Below, piece by piece: positions 1-11,355 of a stretch of DNA of 64,000 nt. The translations under genes and the position numbers were made by a program. Position 1 is the stretch's first letter; the number at the start of each line of letters is the position of its first letter. The notes under the pieces were generated by a model. The model did not search any database. It had not been told where the DNA came from and saw nothing but the letters and a program-made list of their open reading frames with translations. The DNA is from Atrina japonica. Its lineage: Eukaryota; Mollusca; Bivalvia; Pterioida; Pinnidae. The DNA is taken from assembly GCA_030159075.1 (NCBI GenBank), contig BROG01000045.1:698501-762500 (forward strand), in the 5' to 3' direction.

Positions 1-194
1 TCATCCTGTGGATGAATGATTTTCAATTTTTTTTCTCACCCTGAATTCACATTTATAATAATGAAGACTAGATAAACTTGTTAACTCTTTAACAAAAATT
101 ATGCCCATCATCTTGTCCTTTTGAGAGATTACTATAAATATAAAAAGCAAACTTAGAGGTATGTGATTCTCTGTGTTAGCAGCTATTTCTCCAG

Positions 195-231
195 TGACCT
201 TGACATTAAAGGTGTGGCCATGTCAAGGTCA
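195..231. repeat. 12-bp perfect inverted repeat with AGGTCA half-sites
   Basis: TGACCTTGACAT at 195-206 is mirrored by ATGTCAAGGTCA at 220-231 across a 13-base spacer, in the intron following ATP1B exon 2. Each arm contains an extended nuclear-receptor half-site (TCAAGGTCA). It may simply derive from a TGACCTTGACC-rich dispersed repeat. Confidence 0.5.
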
Positions 232-697
232 TACAATATCCCATCCCATAAGGCACTTTTTTGCTACAAATGAAGCTGCACTAATAAAGTGTTAGAAACA
301 CAGTGATCAAAGATGACAAATCTCACCTCATGGCAACATTTTTACATCCAACCTCATTTGTAGAGATTTAATGGGGAAAATAAGGGTTTAACATTGCAGC
401 AAAATTTGGTAAAAGGAGGAAAATTCTCATCCCTGAATTCTAGTCATTTCGGCACCTGATTGGACATTAGGGTACCTGTCTCGGGTAATGAATCACTGCC
501 TACTCATAAATATTTTACCAAGTATGAGGATTTTATTATGAGGCATATAGAAATTATAGGTTGGACATAGTGTTATCAATGAACAGAAATCACTGTACCA
601 TAACCGTTCCTATCTAAAGACAGGCGCATAAGCAAACAAATTGATATTTAAATGAATATTTAGTAGACATGTTGCTTTATTTGTTGGAACAACTTAC

Positions 698-838
698 CTG
701 GATTTTGTTTCAAAAGTGTGTCAGGACCTTGCAGTTTGGGAAAGTTCCAATCCAAAGTCTGGTAAAAGACGGCCATCATGCCAGCAAAGAATCCCGAAAG
801 ACATGCATAGTAAATCAAGTAGAAAAGACCAATCTGAC
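698..838 (-). CDS. ATP1B: ATP1B coding exon 2 (membrane helix)
   Basis: The acceptor is the AG at 840-839. The alternative AG at 835-834 would break the frame. The exon encodes the single signal-anchor helix (about 25 hydrophobic residues rich in aromatics) and the first extracellular residues up to NP. The donor GTAAGT occupies 697-692 and the exon ends in phase 1. Confidence 0.93.
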
Positions 839-2241
839 CTACAAAAAGAATAACATTCTTAATCTATGGAAGTAAAAAAGAGAGCATTTTTCATTGCATG
901 AATATATACAAAACAGCAAAATGATTATCTTCAAGAGTCATGACCATCCTCAAATTCACCATATATTCAATGATGCTAATTGTTCATGTAAATGTAATAA
1001 AATGAGTAAAAATTGCATGGGTACGGGTAGTTGGTGGTTACCCCTCACAGGTGACAAGCCATAGACCTGCATAAACCCATTGGTTTTGCACTCCACCCAT
1101 GTACAATTGATACAAAAATGAAAAACAATTTTTCAAAGTTTGCATCATTTATTTTTAGACTTTACAGTCCCTTCTTGAAGATTTTTAGGGAATTACTTTA
1201 TACAGTACATCAGCGCTCTACAATGCGACCAAATCACTCGCAAATGCGAACAATTTTTAGATTTTGGCTAGTGTTTATCCTCATTCAGTCGCCACATTGC
1301 GACCAGTTCTTTCCTCAAACCGAAAATCAAAAGTTTGTCCGTTTTCACTGTGAAATTACATTATAGAAATCATGGTCTGTTATGCGCTTAACAACAACCA
1401 ATTTGGTTATTCAGTTTCGATAAACTAGAGCGTCTAACGCACGTGGATTACGTATAAAAACACGTTGTATTGCTCTCATGTTTTCGACTTGAAATTTTCC
1501 TAACAGCACACGATGACATTTTTTTTTCTCGGTCGAATTCAACAGAAGTATCATTAGACACTTCTGAGTTTAAACGATCTTGGTTAAAGGAATACTGGAA
1601 CAGTGTTATGGCTAGTGTTCGACTAGGCCGAACTTTCTGCCCCAATTTCGATTTTAATTTAAGCGATTTTTAAGTGGTAAAATTGGCGCAGAAAGTTCGG
1701 CCTAGTGTTCGACGAGGAGGACAAGCAGACCACAGCCTAATTCCTTTGGGGATTCTATCGGGGCCGATTTATTGTGGGTCAACACAATAAAACGGCCGCG
1801 ACAGAATCCTCAATGGGGTTAACCACAGTCGGAACTGGAAATTAAAATCGAGAGTCAAACACCCGATTGTTGGACAAACACCTATAAATTAAAGAACTGT
1901 ATAGGTGCCTGTCTGACAATCTGGTCACGGGTGTTGGACTCTAGATTTTAACTTACAGACAAAATTTACAATTCTTGTGGGCAGTCTCTGTTTTGTAAAT
2001 TCTGTCGAAAAGAATTTAAAAACAAGTTTAAGGTTGCCTCAATATTAGAACTACAAATATGAAAAATATAGGCATAAAAACACTCCTGAATTGATAAAAA
2101 ATACACAAAAAGGTCAACATGCAGTTAATAACCTTGTTTTAAATGGATTGACACAATAAAATGTTACATAAACTTAGAACATTAATATTTTATTTTTTCT
2201 ATATTTTCATTTTTTAAGAACACACACACACACATACACAT

Positions 2242-2328
<87 letters not shown>

Positions 2329-5300
2329 GCGAGTAAAAGTTCCTGGCTGGCTAGTAAAATTTCTGGTTCACTGGCCAAATGAAGAGTGAATTTTTTAGTG
2401 TTGTAGAGCCCTGTACATGCAGTCCACAAAATAACAAAGAGCGATCATTCTGGTTATGTGGAAGAATACAAATCACATAACCTCATTTTTGTTCTCAAAT
2501 TTCATTTTTAAAGCCTTCATTATTGCTATCGTAATCTATAGGTTACGGTCATTCCTTTTAGCATAACCTTTAAATAGGTTAGCATAATTTCCTTATTTTG
2601 TGGCCTGACATGAATAAACCGTATCCATTTACTACATGTACATGTACAAATATACATTTATAGTCTGAGTCACTGTAACTTTTTCCACTGGTTTTGGCTA
2701 ATTAAAATCAAATGGTTGATATCTACCTCTTAAATTTAATGTAGTGATATTCAATGTATACCGAGTAAGTTATCCATGACTATGACAAATAAAAGTCAAT
2801 CCGTTTTGTTACAGATATTCACACTCAAATTACCCATATGGAACTTTTGCACAAGTAATCATCCGCAAGTCATGTTTTAGGAGCATTCCCAGTACTATCA
2901 TATAATGTGTATTCTATTTATTTTGTCATACATTGGGAGTTATTCTCCTTCAAATCACTCTTTTGGCAGGAGTAAAATAACGGATACCCAGATGACCCCA
3001 TTTATTTCACATCGCATGGCTAACACAGAGATCCCCGTAGGAAAAGTATTTTCATAAAATGAAGTGACCAAACAAAGAAAAAAAAGTATGTAGGAAAGAT
3101 ATAGGATATACTTTTTTGTTTTCTATCAATATCAACACTTTTTTGGGGAATCGGACAACCAATTGCATTGTAAATTAAAATCTAAATAACATTTACAGAA
3201 ACTTGAAATAGTTCTCTTTAATGTTTCAAGCTGAGACCTTTAAGTTTACAACAAAGCAACAGCAAATTTTGAAAAAGGAACAAGTAAAAAATAAAGTTGC
3301 ACAACCATGTATGTTGAAATGTTTACAACCGACTCATTCAACAAAATATGGTGTATTTTTATAGTAAGTCAAGGGGTGTGAGCTGGAGTTCTTTGTATTT
3401 CACTAACCAAACTTATTTCAATGAGATTGGTGTTTGGGGAAAATAGACATTAAAAATATGAGTTAATTAGGACAGCAAAATCTATTTGGACGTCATCTTA
3501 TTTATGGAAATGTATGTAAAGTACTATCAGGAAAAGCCTTCAGGCAGTATCAGGTATTAATACATGTCAACCAACAAACAATTACATATATAGTGTTCCA
3601 CATGACTGCCTGTAGAGCAACTGTGGAGAATAAGAGTTGTAAACTTATAAATCATGTATGTCAAGTTTTAGACTGATGGGATAGCTATATGTACAAAGCA
3701 TGGGTTATAGAAAATGTATGCAGGGATTTTCCACATTGTAGTCTTTGAGAATGTGGTCTCAGCCTTTTGAACTCGCAATTTAAGCAATATTTCATTGATA
3801 TTGGGAAATTTAAAAATACACAAAACTGTTTGAAAATATAAGAACTTTTTCAAATTCATTTGAATCATTGCCAATGTCATCTGACCGCTTCAGTTTGGAG
3901 ATTTCAACTGCAAATTCATATTTTTTGGCCATTGGGAATTATTTTGGCACCTTACAATGGGGTGGAAAATCCCTGGTATGTATATATACATATAAATACA
4001 TGTAAGCTGAATTCAAAAATTTTGTATGTACTACTTTATCTACAGTATAACTTCATGTAGGTGATTGACCAATGAAAGGTGGATAACTCTATGATCTATC
4101 CTTTTCAACCACTTCATTAGCATTTAAAGCCACATGCTAATCTTAGGATTCAACATTTACTTTATTGGTATAATATATATATAAATCAACCATTGCAAAC
4201 ACAACACAGCTTCACACACATAACAAACTCCATTGTTCTCATATATCAGACAGACATACTGAGAATTAGGCTTTATCTTGGCCTTTGTCCCTCTCTTTTT
4301 TATTTACTATCACCTTGAGTTTATCCCCAGGACATTACAATGACTGTCTGTAGTTACATAACATTACCTACATGTAGCTAGATCTACTTTTGTCATGTCT
4401 AATGGACTACCAGAGTAAACAAAATCACAAAGATTGGTTTAACTTGGGATACCATTTTCATCACTGTATTTATTTCATGAATTTAAAACACATGTTTATC
4501 AAGAACACAGTATTTCAAAAGAAAAATTTCATAGAATAGAAATTAAAATTCAATGCTACCATAAATTCAGTACTGACTTTAAGATAAGGTGGACTAGATC
4601 TGGTAGTGGGTCATGTGTTCACATTTGAAGTCAATTTTATAACAAATTCAAGAGTTCAGTGAAAAATCCTAATTATATTTATGAAATGAATCGGATTAAA
4701 TGAAGTTTTTACCATAATGATTAATGAAGCTAATAGAGAATTAATTGATGGAATGGACTCTTATTTAATAAGTTTATATATTACAACAAGTATCTGAATA
4801 AGTTTTCTAAAACAATTTACAAGTACTCCAAATATTCTGTTTATGCAAATTACAAGATGTGCAGAAATTTTTATTATAGGTATATAAAGGTGACTTTAAA
4901 TCAAATGCTTATGGCTTTTGAAAAAAGATTCTGAAATTGTCATTATTAGATGAATTTGATAGACATAAGGATCAAGAATTTACCGTATATATATGATTTA
5001 GCCAACAGCCATTAGGGTTGGGATTTCAATTTTGTTTTAAACATATTTTACCACTACTGAAAAGGGTTAGGTCCCAGAATGACCATATTTTTTTTATAGT
5101 CGGGGTCTTGACACAATGAAAAAAGACATACATATTGTATATGGTTTCTGATAGTTTTTAAACAGGGCTTTCAATGACCTGAGGGTATGCTCATTTGATA
5201 CACGAGATTTTTCTGGGACGCACCAAAGTTGTAACACAGAGTCCCGCAGGACACTCAAGAATTTGACTTGGACATTTACACCTTTTAATCAATCCCATAA

Positions 5301-8300
5301 TTGCTTAACTGATACATCCTAGTACCTGCACGTCCTTGTAATAATTGGTCATAAAACAGTCAGGGGCTGAAAATTTTCTTTCAGCTGCTTGGGTCCAGGA
5401 CTTTTTTGTAAAATTTTGCCTGGGTCTTGTTCTCTAACATGTGGGTCCAGTTACAATAAATCTGAGTCAGATTTTTAGTATAATTAATACATAAAATAAT
5501 TATCAAAGGTGGGAACACAAAATTATGTAAACCAAAAACTGCCACAAGTTTATATTAGAAAATGATGATTGAACTTTACAAAAGAAACAAATAAAATTTA
5601 GAAAGAAAGAAATTTAGAATAGTCCTCGGACCCACATACAAGGAAAATGACTGAGTCTGGAAGTAAAATATGTTGGTCCCCGACCTCGGACTACAGAATT
5701 TTCAGCCCTTGACCCAGGTAGATCTAGTTACCTGTGCCATTGTTTATGAAAACACATGTAGGATGCTAGTTTACCTGTTTTATAATATTGTTTGTTGAGC
5801 ACAATGCTGAAGAAATATGCCAAATTAACCATACTTGCAGATAATTTTATGCCAAATCAACATCCATGAACAATGAATCATTACTGATAATCCTTTAATT
5901 AAATTTGAAACTCCAAAAGTATCACCAATCGCTGACATGTCAAACGAAGAGCCAATGACATCAGGTCGCTTATAATATCATTCAATTACAACACAAAGCT
6001 CATATTATGGTTATCAAAACTAATGTTAAAAACAAAAGTTGCATTTACGAGATACAAAATAAAAATGTCAAAGTATTTGAATTAGAAAGATAATGTGGGT
6101 TTGATATCGTTTGCCTCATCTACTGATAAAGCAAATCACGATGAATGCTTGGTGCTTATATAACCGAAGAAAACAAGTACATGTAGATATCAGCAACAGT
6201 TTTTTCTCTTGAAAATATTTTGATGTTATGGATACAAAATTTATTGTTTTTAATGCAACATTTGATTTTTTTAGAATCAGAAAATAAGATTTGCAAGTTA
6301 TTTACCTGGCTGTAATTTTTTCCACCCCCATCACTTTAAATAATGTATAGCACACATTAAATCATGAAAACTATGACTCATTAGGACCCTGCACTACTGT
6401 ACAAAATTAATTCTACAAGTAGAAATATAGAATCTAGATCTAATAAATAATAATGAACAAAACAGGTATACATGTTAATGAAGAGACAACCATAAAAATA
6501 GATTTTGGCAATGGAAATTTGAGAAAGTGGACTTTTCATTTTCTGGATGGGACTCCCCAGAGACTATTCAAAATTTTGCTCTACTGAGAGTGAGAGCCCT
6601 GATATGATTCAGTAAACAATTTTTGTAAATATTTTAGACTTTTATTTATAGTAATAATAACATAAATAAACCCATGACTGTTGAAAACATTGTCAAATAA
6701 CCACTCAAATTTCCCACAAAAATTCCTTGTGAACTTGATACAAGAAAATGGCAACTTTCGATAAGACTTCGTGATTTGACATTATTAGTAAAAATAAATA
6801 TCTGATAAAAATGTTGAAAGAAATCAATTTGAACTAAGAAGGCTTGTATTATAGATACGACTAACTGAACATGCTGTAGAACTGTAGGTCTGAGACAAAA
6901 ATTTAGTCTTTAAATTCAAATAAAAATCTGTTAGATTTAAATAATGATATACATTGTACAGAATAGAAATTAATATGAAATCAATAATAATAATAAACAG
7001 GGGTCCATGGCAAACTTTTTTTCAATGTATTTTTGCAGTTCTATTCTAGTGTTGGTGGCCCTGGTACAAAACCAATCCAAAGACAAGCGGAACAATATTG
7101 TTCATTATACCAAAAGGAGGTATCACAATTTTGAAGTCCTAATTTGTCTACATTGTGACAACATGGAGTCACATATTTTAACAACCATCAAAATTTTTTG
7201 TTTTCCAAGATCACCCAGTTTCTCATGATAATATCAATAATTTAAATAATATTTAAATGTTGGTCACAATGCTTTTTAATACAAGGACTTATCAACAGAA
7301 CTCTTTCTCCCTGTCTGAAATCAGCCGTGGCCATAAGTATAAGTGAGCAATGTTAAAATGATGATTTTGTAGATAGCTTCAGGGAACTAGTCATATCCTA
7401 TGGCTATGGATGTCATTTTCTTTCAACACAAGATGAACAGTAAGGTATATATGTATGATACTTGACTAACAGTGACAATCTCACAACATGTACCTGAGAC
7501 AATGACACAATGAAACTGTCCATTCATAAAAATTTATTAGCCTCTTGACACAATGTCTGGTCTATTTTTGACTACCATTTCTTTACACATATAATCAAAG
7601 TGATTTTGGTTTGTCGCACTATAGGAGTAAGGACACAGAAAGGTTTAACTTGCATATGTACAAATTACGAAGTATACTGCTTTAATCATATGTAAATAAT
7701 GATAAAGACAATGTTCATGAGAGTACAGGATGACTATTTCATTGTGAAGGTGACTCTATAAGTAATCTGCATATTTTACCAAACAGAATAAGATTGATAA
7801 ATGTTTCCAAACTACTTACTCATGAGGCCCCAAAAAGGGAAACCACATTTCAATTTCAGGCACAAAAAGTAGTGATACAAATTACAATGAGATTCAGTGT
7901 TTTATAAATCATATGATTGAGAAATGACCCCTCTATTCACAAATAACATATATATTTCAAGTTTTGCATAATTGCAATTCAACATGTCTACAACTTTTTA
8001 GGCCCCTTCTAGTATTAAATTATATACATAATTTCATGTTTATGTCAAAATTACATAACTCTTGAAAAAACAGTTTCTGTAATATTTTTGTTTTGGGGCT
8101 GATTAATGTGTATGTGATTGGAAATATCAAATTGTAGAAAAAACCTTGAGGGCAACTCCTTTAACTCACCCTAGCTATCATAATTCATATATACAAGTAA
8201 AACTGTTACAGACTTTCAAAGTTACTTTCATATACAGCTAAATATGATCATTTCTTTCTCTGACTTTTGTTCAATATTTAGAAAAACTACATGATTTGTA

Positions 8301-9491
8301 GCTTCCTCTAAGCACTTTCGCTTTTTTTGGCAAAGACATTGTATAGTCATTGAATAACATGGTAAAGGCAAAGTGCCATGTAATAAGCTTTCACAAAGAC
8401 AAGATCAATAAATAATCCCAATGTTTCATTAATAAAATGTAGGCTTGATATGAGACATGAGAGAAATGTGAAATGGTTGGAAATTATTAATTTAAGTTTA
8501 AATACATATTTATTCAATGATTAATTACATACAATAGTGAATTACAATAAGAAAATGGGATTTGGAAATAAGCAACCCATTTATATAAATCCAGCTCCCT
8601 AAATAAAGAAAATATTAATTTCAGCAATAAAACTTTGATTCACACAATGTGCACAAGGGAACTTCTAATTTTTTTCTCCACTTATACAGAAATATTCATG
8701 GATATAGATCTGAAATAGTTTTGAAAACTCATTTTATATGTATATCTCATTTACTGGTGTGGACCAGCATTTTTTTAATTTAAATAATGTCATCTGATAC
8801 TGCAAATAATTCTAACCAAAATAATGTTAGTCACTGGGCCAATGGAAAACTTTGCAAGGCATCAAGCCTTGCATGTCTGTGTTAATAACTTTCTAGATCT
8901 GTTTAGACTGTTAGCCTAACCCAAAGTATGTATTTATTTTGAAAATGTACATTACAAATATCACTTGGATTATTCATACACAAATTAAAGTATGTAAATG
9001 TTTAAGTTTAAGACAAAGGAAAAAATGCATGACTATTTCACAGACAAACACTAATCCTCATAAACGTTTATGAATGGGAGATCCCATTTGGACCTCCGAA
9101 AAAGGACAAGCAGCAGAGGTCATTTGTATGGACGTGCATTTGGAAAGACTACGGAAAGATTTCAACCGCTTTCCATTTAAGATGCAAGGTCCTCACATGA
9201 ATAAAATTTTGCTGATGAGAATTCGTTTATACAGAAACGCAAAAGTAAGGAAATTTGCCAAATTACTTCCCCACTTCTGGATTTGCTGTGCCGGACCAGT
9301 GGAGGTTATCCAAAAGGAACCATCAATGTAATTAATAACTTACCCCAGCTTTTTGCTGTTCTTCCTAACACAGATTTTTCATCAGGATTATAAAGGAATA
9401 AAACGAAATCGTCAAATCGTTGTTTGATTGTCGGGTTCTGTGGTGGTATAGTTGTAGTTGTTTCAACACCTGTACTAGCTGAGGACGCCAT
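698..9491 (-). CDS. ATP1B: Na+/K+-ATPase beta subunit, 5' part of gene (coding exons 1-2)
   Basis: The beta subunit is the type II membrane glycoprotein that lets the catalytic alpha subunit of the sodium pump fold, reach the plasma membrane and occlude potassium. Two exons are visible: 9491-9344 (49 codons plus one base) and 838-698 (46 codons plus flanking partial codons). They join in phase as G|GT. The product has a cytoplasmic tail with FLYNPDEKSVLGRTAKSW, which matches the family's conserved FLxN....LGRT.xSW block, then a membrane helix starting IGLFYLIYYACLSGFF, then the start of the extracellular domain (FPKLQGPDTLLKQNPG), a known beta-subunit landmark. The start ATG at 9491 has a good context (AAAG before ATGG). 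The disulphide-bonded ectodomain is off the left edge. No exon was recognised in 1-690. Family assignment is firm; which paralogue it corresponds to is not decidable. Confidence 0.93.
1613..1713. mobile_element. Foldback MITE, 'TTTCTGCCCC' family, copy 1
   Basis: Arms TAGGCCGAACTTTCTGCCCC (from 1624) and its near-complement GGCGCAGAAAGTTCGGCC (to 1702) form a hairpin. An 11-base direct repeat, TAGTGTTCGAC, flanks it at 1613-1623 and 1703-1713, like a target-site duplication. The inner AAGCGATTTTT is shared with the copies near 56393 and 61866. Confidence 0.55.
1738..1945. repeat. Nested inverted repeats next to the foldback element
   Basis: Two hairpins follow one another. The first is around GGATTCTATCGGGGCC at about 1750, matched by a GACAGAATCC region near 1800. 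The second has imperfect arms at 1851-1888 and 1900-1942 (GAGTCAAACACCC against GGGTGTTGGACTC, with ACACCTATA and TATAGGTG flanking the loop). The first resembles the inner hairpin of the element at 61866-62046, so this is probably part of the same or a larger element. Confidence 0.45.
2219..2325. repeat. Microsatellite (CA)n/(TA)n
   Basis: About 30 bases of CA with occasional TA, running into about 70 bases of pure TA. It lies in ATP1B intron 1. Confidence 0.97.
5361..5711. mobile_element. Foldback element with ends CAGGGCTGAAAATT-like
   Basis: The left end CAGGGGCTGAAAATT and the inverted right end CAAGGGCTGAAAATT match at 14 of 15 positions. Inside, GGGTCCAGG/GTGGGTCCAG motifs face GGACCCACAT in opposite orientation. 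Length is 351 bp, with no open frame. I could not identify a target-site duplication. Confidence 0.5.
9344..9491 (-). CDS. ATP1B: ATP1B coding exon 1
   Basis: Encodes residues 1-49 (Met-Ala-Ser-Ser to Ser-Trp) plus the first base of a glycine codon. The donor GTAAGT follows at 9343-9338. It holds the whole cytoplasmic tail, including an unstructured Thr/Pro-rich start before the conserved KQRFDDFVLFLYNP block. Confidence 0.93.
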
Positions 9492-9800
9492 CTTTCCGAC
9501 TTTGAAGGTAATAGTGGAGGAAGAGCCCGGATGCGTACAAAAAAAAAAATATAGTCACGTGATCATTGACGTAATACAACATTTCGCAATTTTACCTTGC
9601 GAAAGACACTGAGTGAAAGAAAACAAACAGTAGATCTAGCTTCTAATTGAAATGGCTTTATCCATCGTCGATAAAGATATAATTCACATTGATAAATTGC
9701 AAAATTAGAATATAATGTAATTTGTCAACGAAGTCGCTGCAGAAATCAGAAATGAGACACCGAGCGGTAGGCGGTACTGAACATAGTTACTTCAAATTAT
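9492..9800 (-). promoter_or_regulatory. ATP1B: Presumed 5' UTR and promoter region of ATP1B
   Basis: This lies immediately upstream of the ATP1B start. The ATG is embedded in AAGATGGCG, a context common at animal start sites. A poly-A tract of plus-strand A's lies at 9539-9549. I see no clear TATA box or initiator, so the transcription start is not placed. Assignment is by position only. Confidence 0.3.
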
Positions 9801-10172
9801 TTTTAGAAACGTAGATCTCTGCACAAGACTCAGATTTTTTAACAAAAAAATTTATGTAGGCCTATCCATTTATTTATGTATTTGGCAAATACGAGCCAAA
9901 GAATTAGACAGTCTGTACTTAGTATGCTATATATTTTCAATTATATCAGCGATACATGCTAGGTTTTTTTAGGCCAAGCTAAATATCGCTGGTTTTGATT
10001 TTTTTTTCAATAGCCGGACAAATCTAACTATGTCTGATTCTTGGTAAAAAAAAAAACATAAAACAAAATAAAAAAAAACAACCAAAAAACCAATCTTGTG
10101 TAGGTCTACATAAGAAATGTTCATACTGATTATCATTTGATGTTGAATTTTTAAAGATTTGTTTTGTTTGTT
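9801..10172. other. Intergenic, no gene seen
   Basis: Between the ATP1B upstream region and the element at 10173. It holds A-rich and T-rich runs and nothing recognisable. Confidence 0.6.
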
Positions 10173-10482
10173 CAAGGGCGGATCCAGGACTTTATGTGCC
10201 CCGGGGTGGGGATGGCACACTTTGATGTGCGAGAAGGAGTTATTTGAAAAATATTTTGAATATTACCGTAGTATTCCCAGCATTGTATCCAACAAGAAAT
10301 GATGTAATATTGTTGACGTCTAGTAACCATAAACCAGAAAAACATTCAGTGCGTGCAAAATTACATCTAGACTTTAAATAAAAAAGGTGAAATTTTAAGA
10401 CAATAAGAATATGTAATATTATTTTCTTATTTACTTATCATTTCTTTGGATTCACATCATTTAAATAATGAATCCAAGATAA

Positions 10483-10640
10483 ATAACATTGACTCGGGAG
10501 CTCGACTGTCTCATCCGAAGGACAGAAAACCATCCTGCCGCCTGTGGGACTCGGACTCACGACCTCGCGATCCAGATTCGAGTGCGCTACCGATTGAGGC
10601 AGGCCGGCTTCCCAAGGCCGGGGACATAAAAAGTAAAAAA
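10483..10640 (-). mobile_element. tRNA-derived SINE fragment
   Basis: Read on the minus strand, TGCCTCAATCGGTAGCGC resembles a pol III A box and GAGTCCGAGTCCC a B box, spaced as in a tRNA. The acceptor stem is not intact, so this is a SINE head rather than a tRNA gene. It is nested in the element at 10173-11350. Confidence 0.55.
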
Positions 10641-10847
10641 AAAAAAGTTAAGTGTCAGATCTTTACTGTGTGTACACCGACACATTCAAGTTAGTAACTT
10701 GCCAATCCCATTTTCTGGAATGGTCTACTAAATAAGTTAATGTTCTATTTTAGTTGTTGTCCATTGCATTAAATATTTTCAAGACCAATTTATTGTTGAT
10801 ATATTTTTTATTCATCATTGATATAAGCCGCAACTAGTGGTTGTGAG

Positions 10848-11159
10848 TTGCATGCACATGTTCATGTCAAACGATGTCATACTCATTACATTTTTTTCGG
10901 GTTAAGTCGGTATAAATATGCTCCTCTAGAAAGACAATTATGTCCTTTCGGTAATTCAGACATTGGGGATGAATTTCATTTTATTTTGAAATGTCCCCAA
11001 AATGTTCATGTAAGACAACGTTTCCTGAAGAGGTATTTTTATGTCAGACCCTCTGTCTTTGAATTAACTGAGCTTCTAGCTACAGAAAATGTAAAAGAAT
11101 TATGTAATTTATGTAAATATATCATGTATGCTTTTAACATTAGGAAACACGTGTTATAA
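10848..11159 (+). pseudogene. Non-LTR retrotransposon (LINE) ORF2 carboxy-terminal fragment
   Basis: A 103-codon open frame. From about residue 25 on it looks like the zinc-binding tail that follows the reverse transcriptase in many LINE proteins. LCPFGNSDIGDEFHFILKCP has the characteristic Cys ... gDExHF ... C arrangement, followed by R.RF..RYF and a closing segment ending in NIRK. The usual second Cys of the first pair is replaced by Phe. No reverse transcriptase domain is upstream, so this is a dead fragment, likely carried inside the DNA element around it. Confidence 0.65.
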
Positions 11160-11355
11160 TTTTGATCTACACCATATATTCTGTATATCTCTTCTTTAAC
11201 CATGTTGATATACATTGTTGTAATTTATATAGACCTACTTACTGAGTATTACGTTTATATGCAGTAATGCAATCCACGAAATAAACAATACAATATTTCA
11301 AAAAAATATTACAACTGTTATCGTGTTTATTTTCTCTGGATCCGCCCCTGTTGTT

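Larger units (their letters stand above)
839..9343 (-). other. ATP1B: ATP1B intron 1 (8.5 kb)
   Basis: GT-AG intron between the two visible exons. Apart from the inverted repeats at 1613-1945, the microsatellite at 2219-2325 and the foldback element at 5361-5711, it is AT-rich sequence without coding signal that I can recognise. The stretches 2330-5360 and 5712-9340 hold only short ORFs typical of chance. Confidence 0.8.
10173..11350. mobile_element. Composite DNA element with GGGCGGATCCAG ends and 5-bp target duplication
   Basis: The left end CAAGGGCGGATCCAGGA and the inverted right end CAGGGGCGGATCCAGAGA are near-perfect terminal inverted repeats. TTGTT directly flanks both sides (10168-10172 and 11351-11355). 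The 1178-bp interior holds a SINE on the minus strand and a LINE carboxy-terminal fragment. It has no transposase, so it would be non-autonomous. The superfamily is not identified. Confidence 0.6.

Noticed and set aside
9074..9331. 85-codon plus-strand frame next to ATP1B exon 1
   Set aside because: No family resemblance and no splice context; it lies in the ATP1B intron on the opposite strand.
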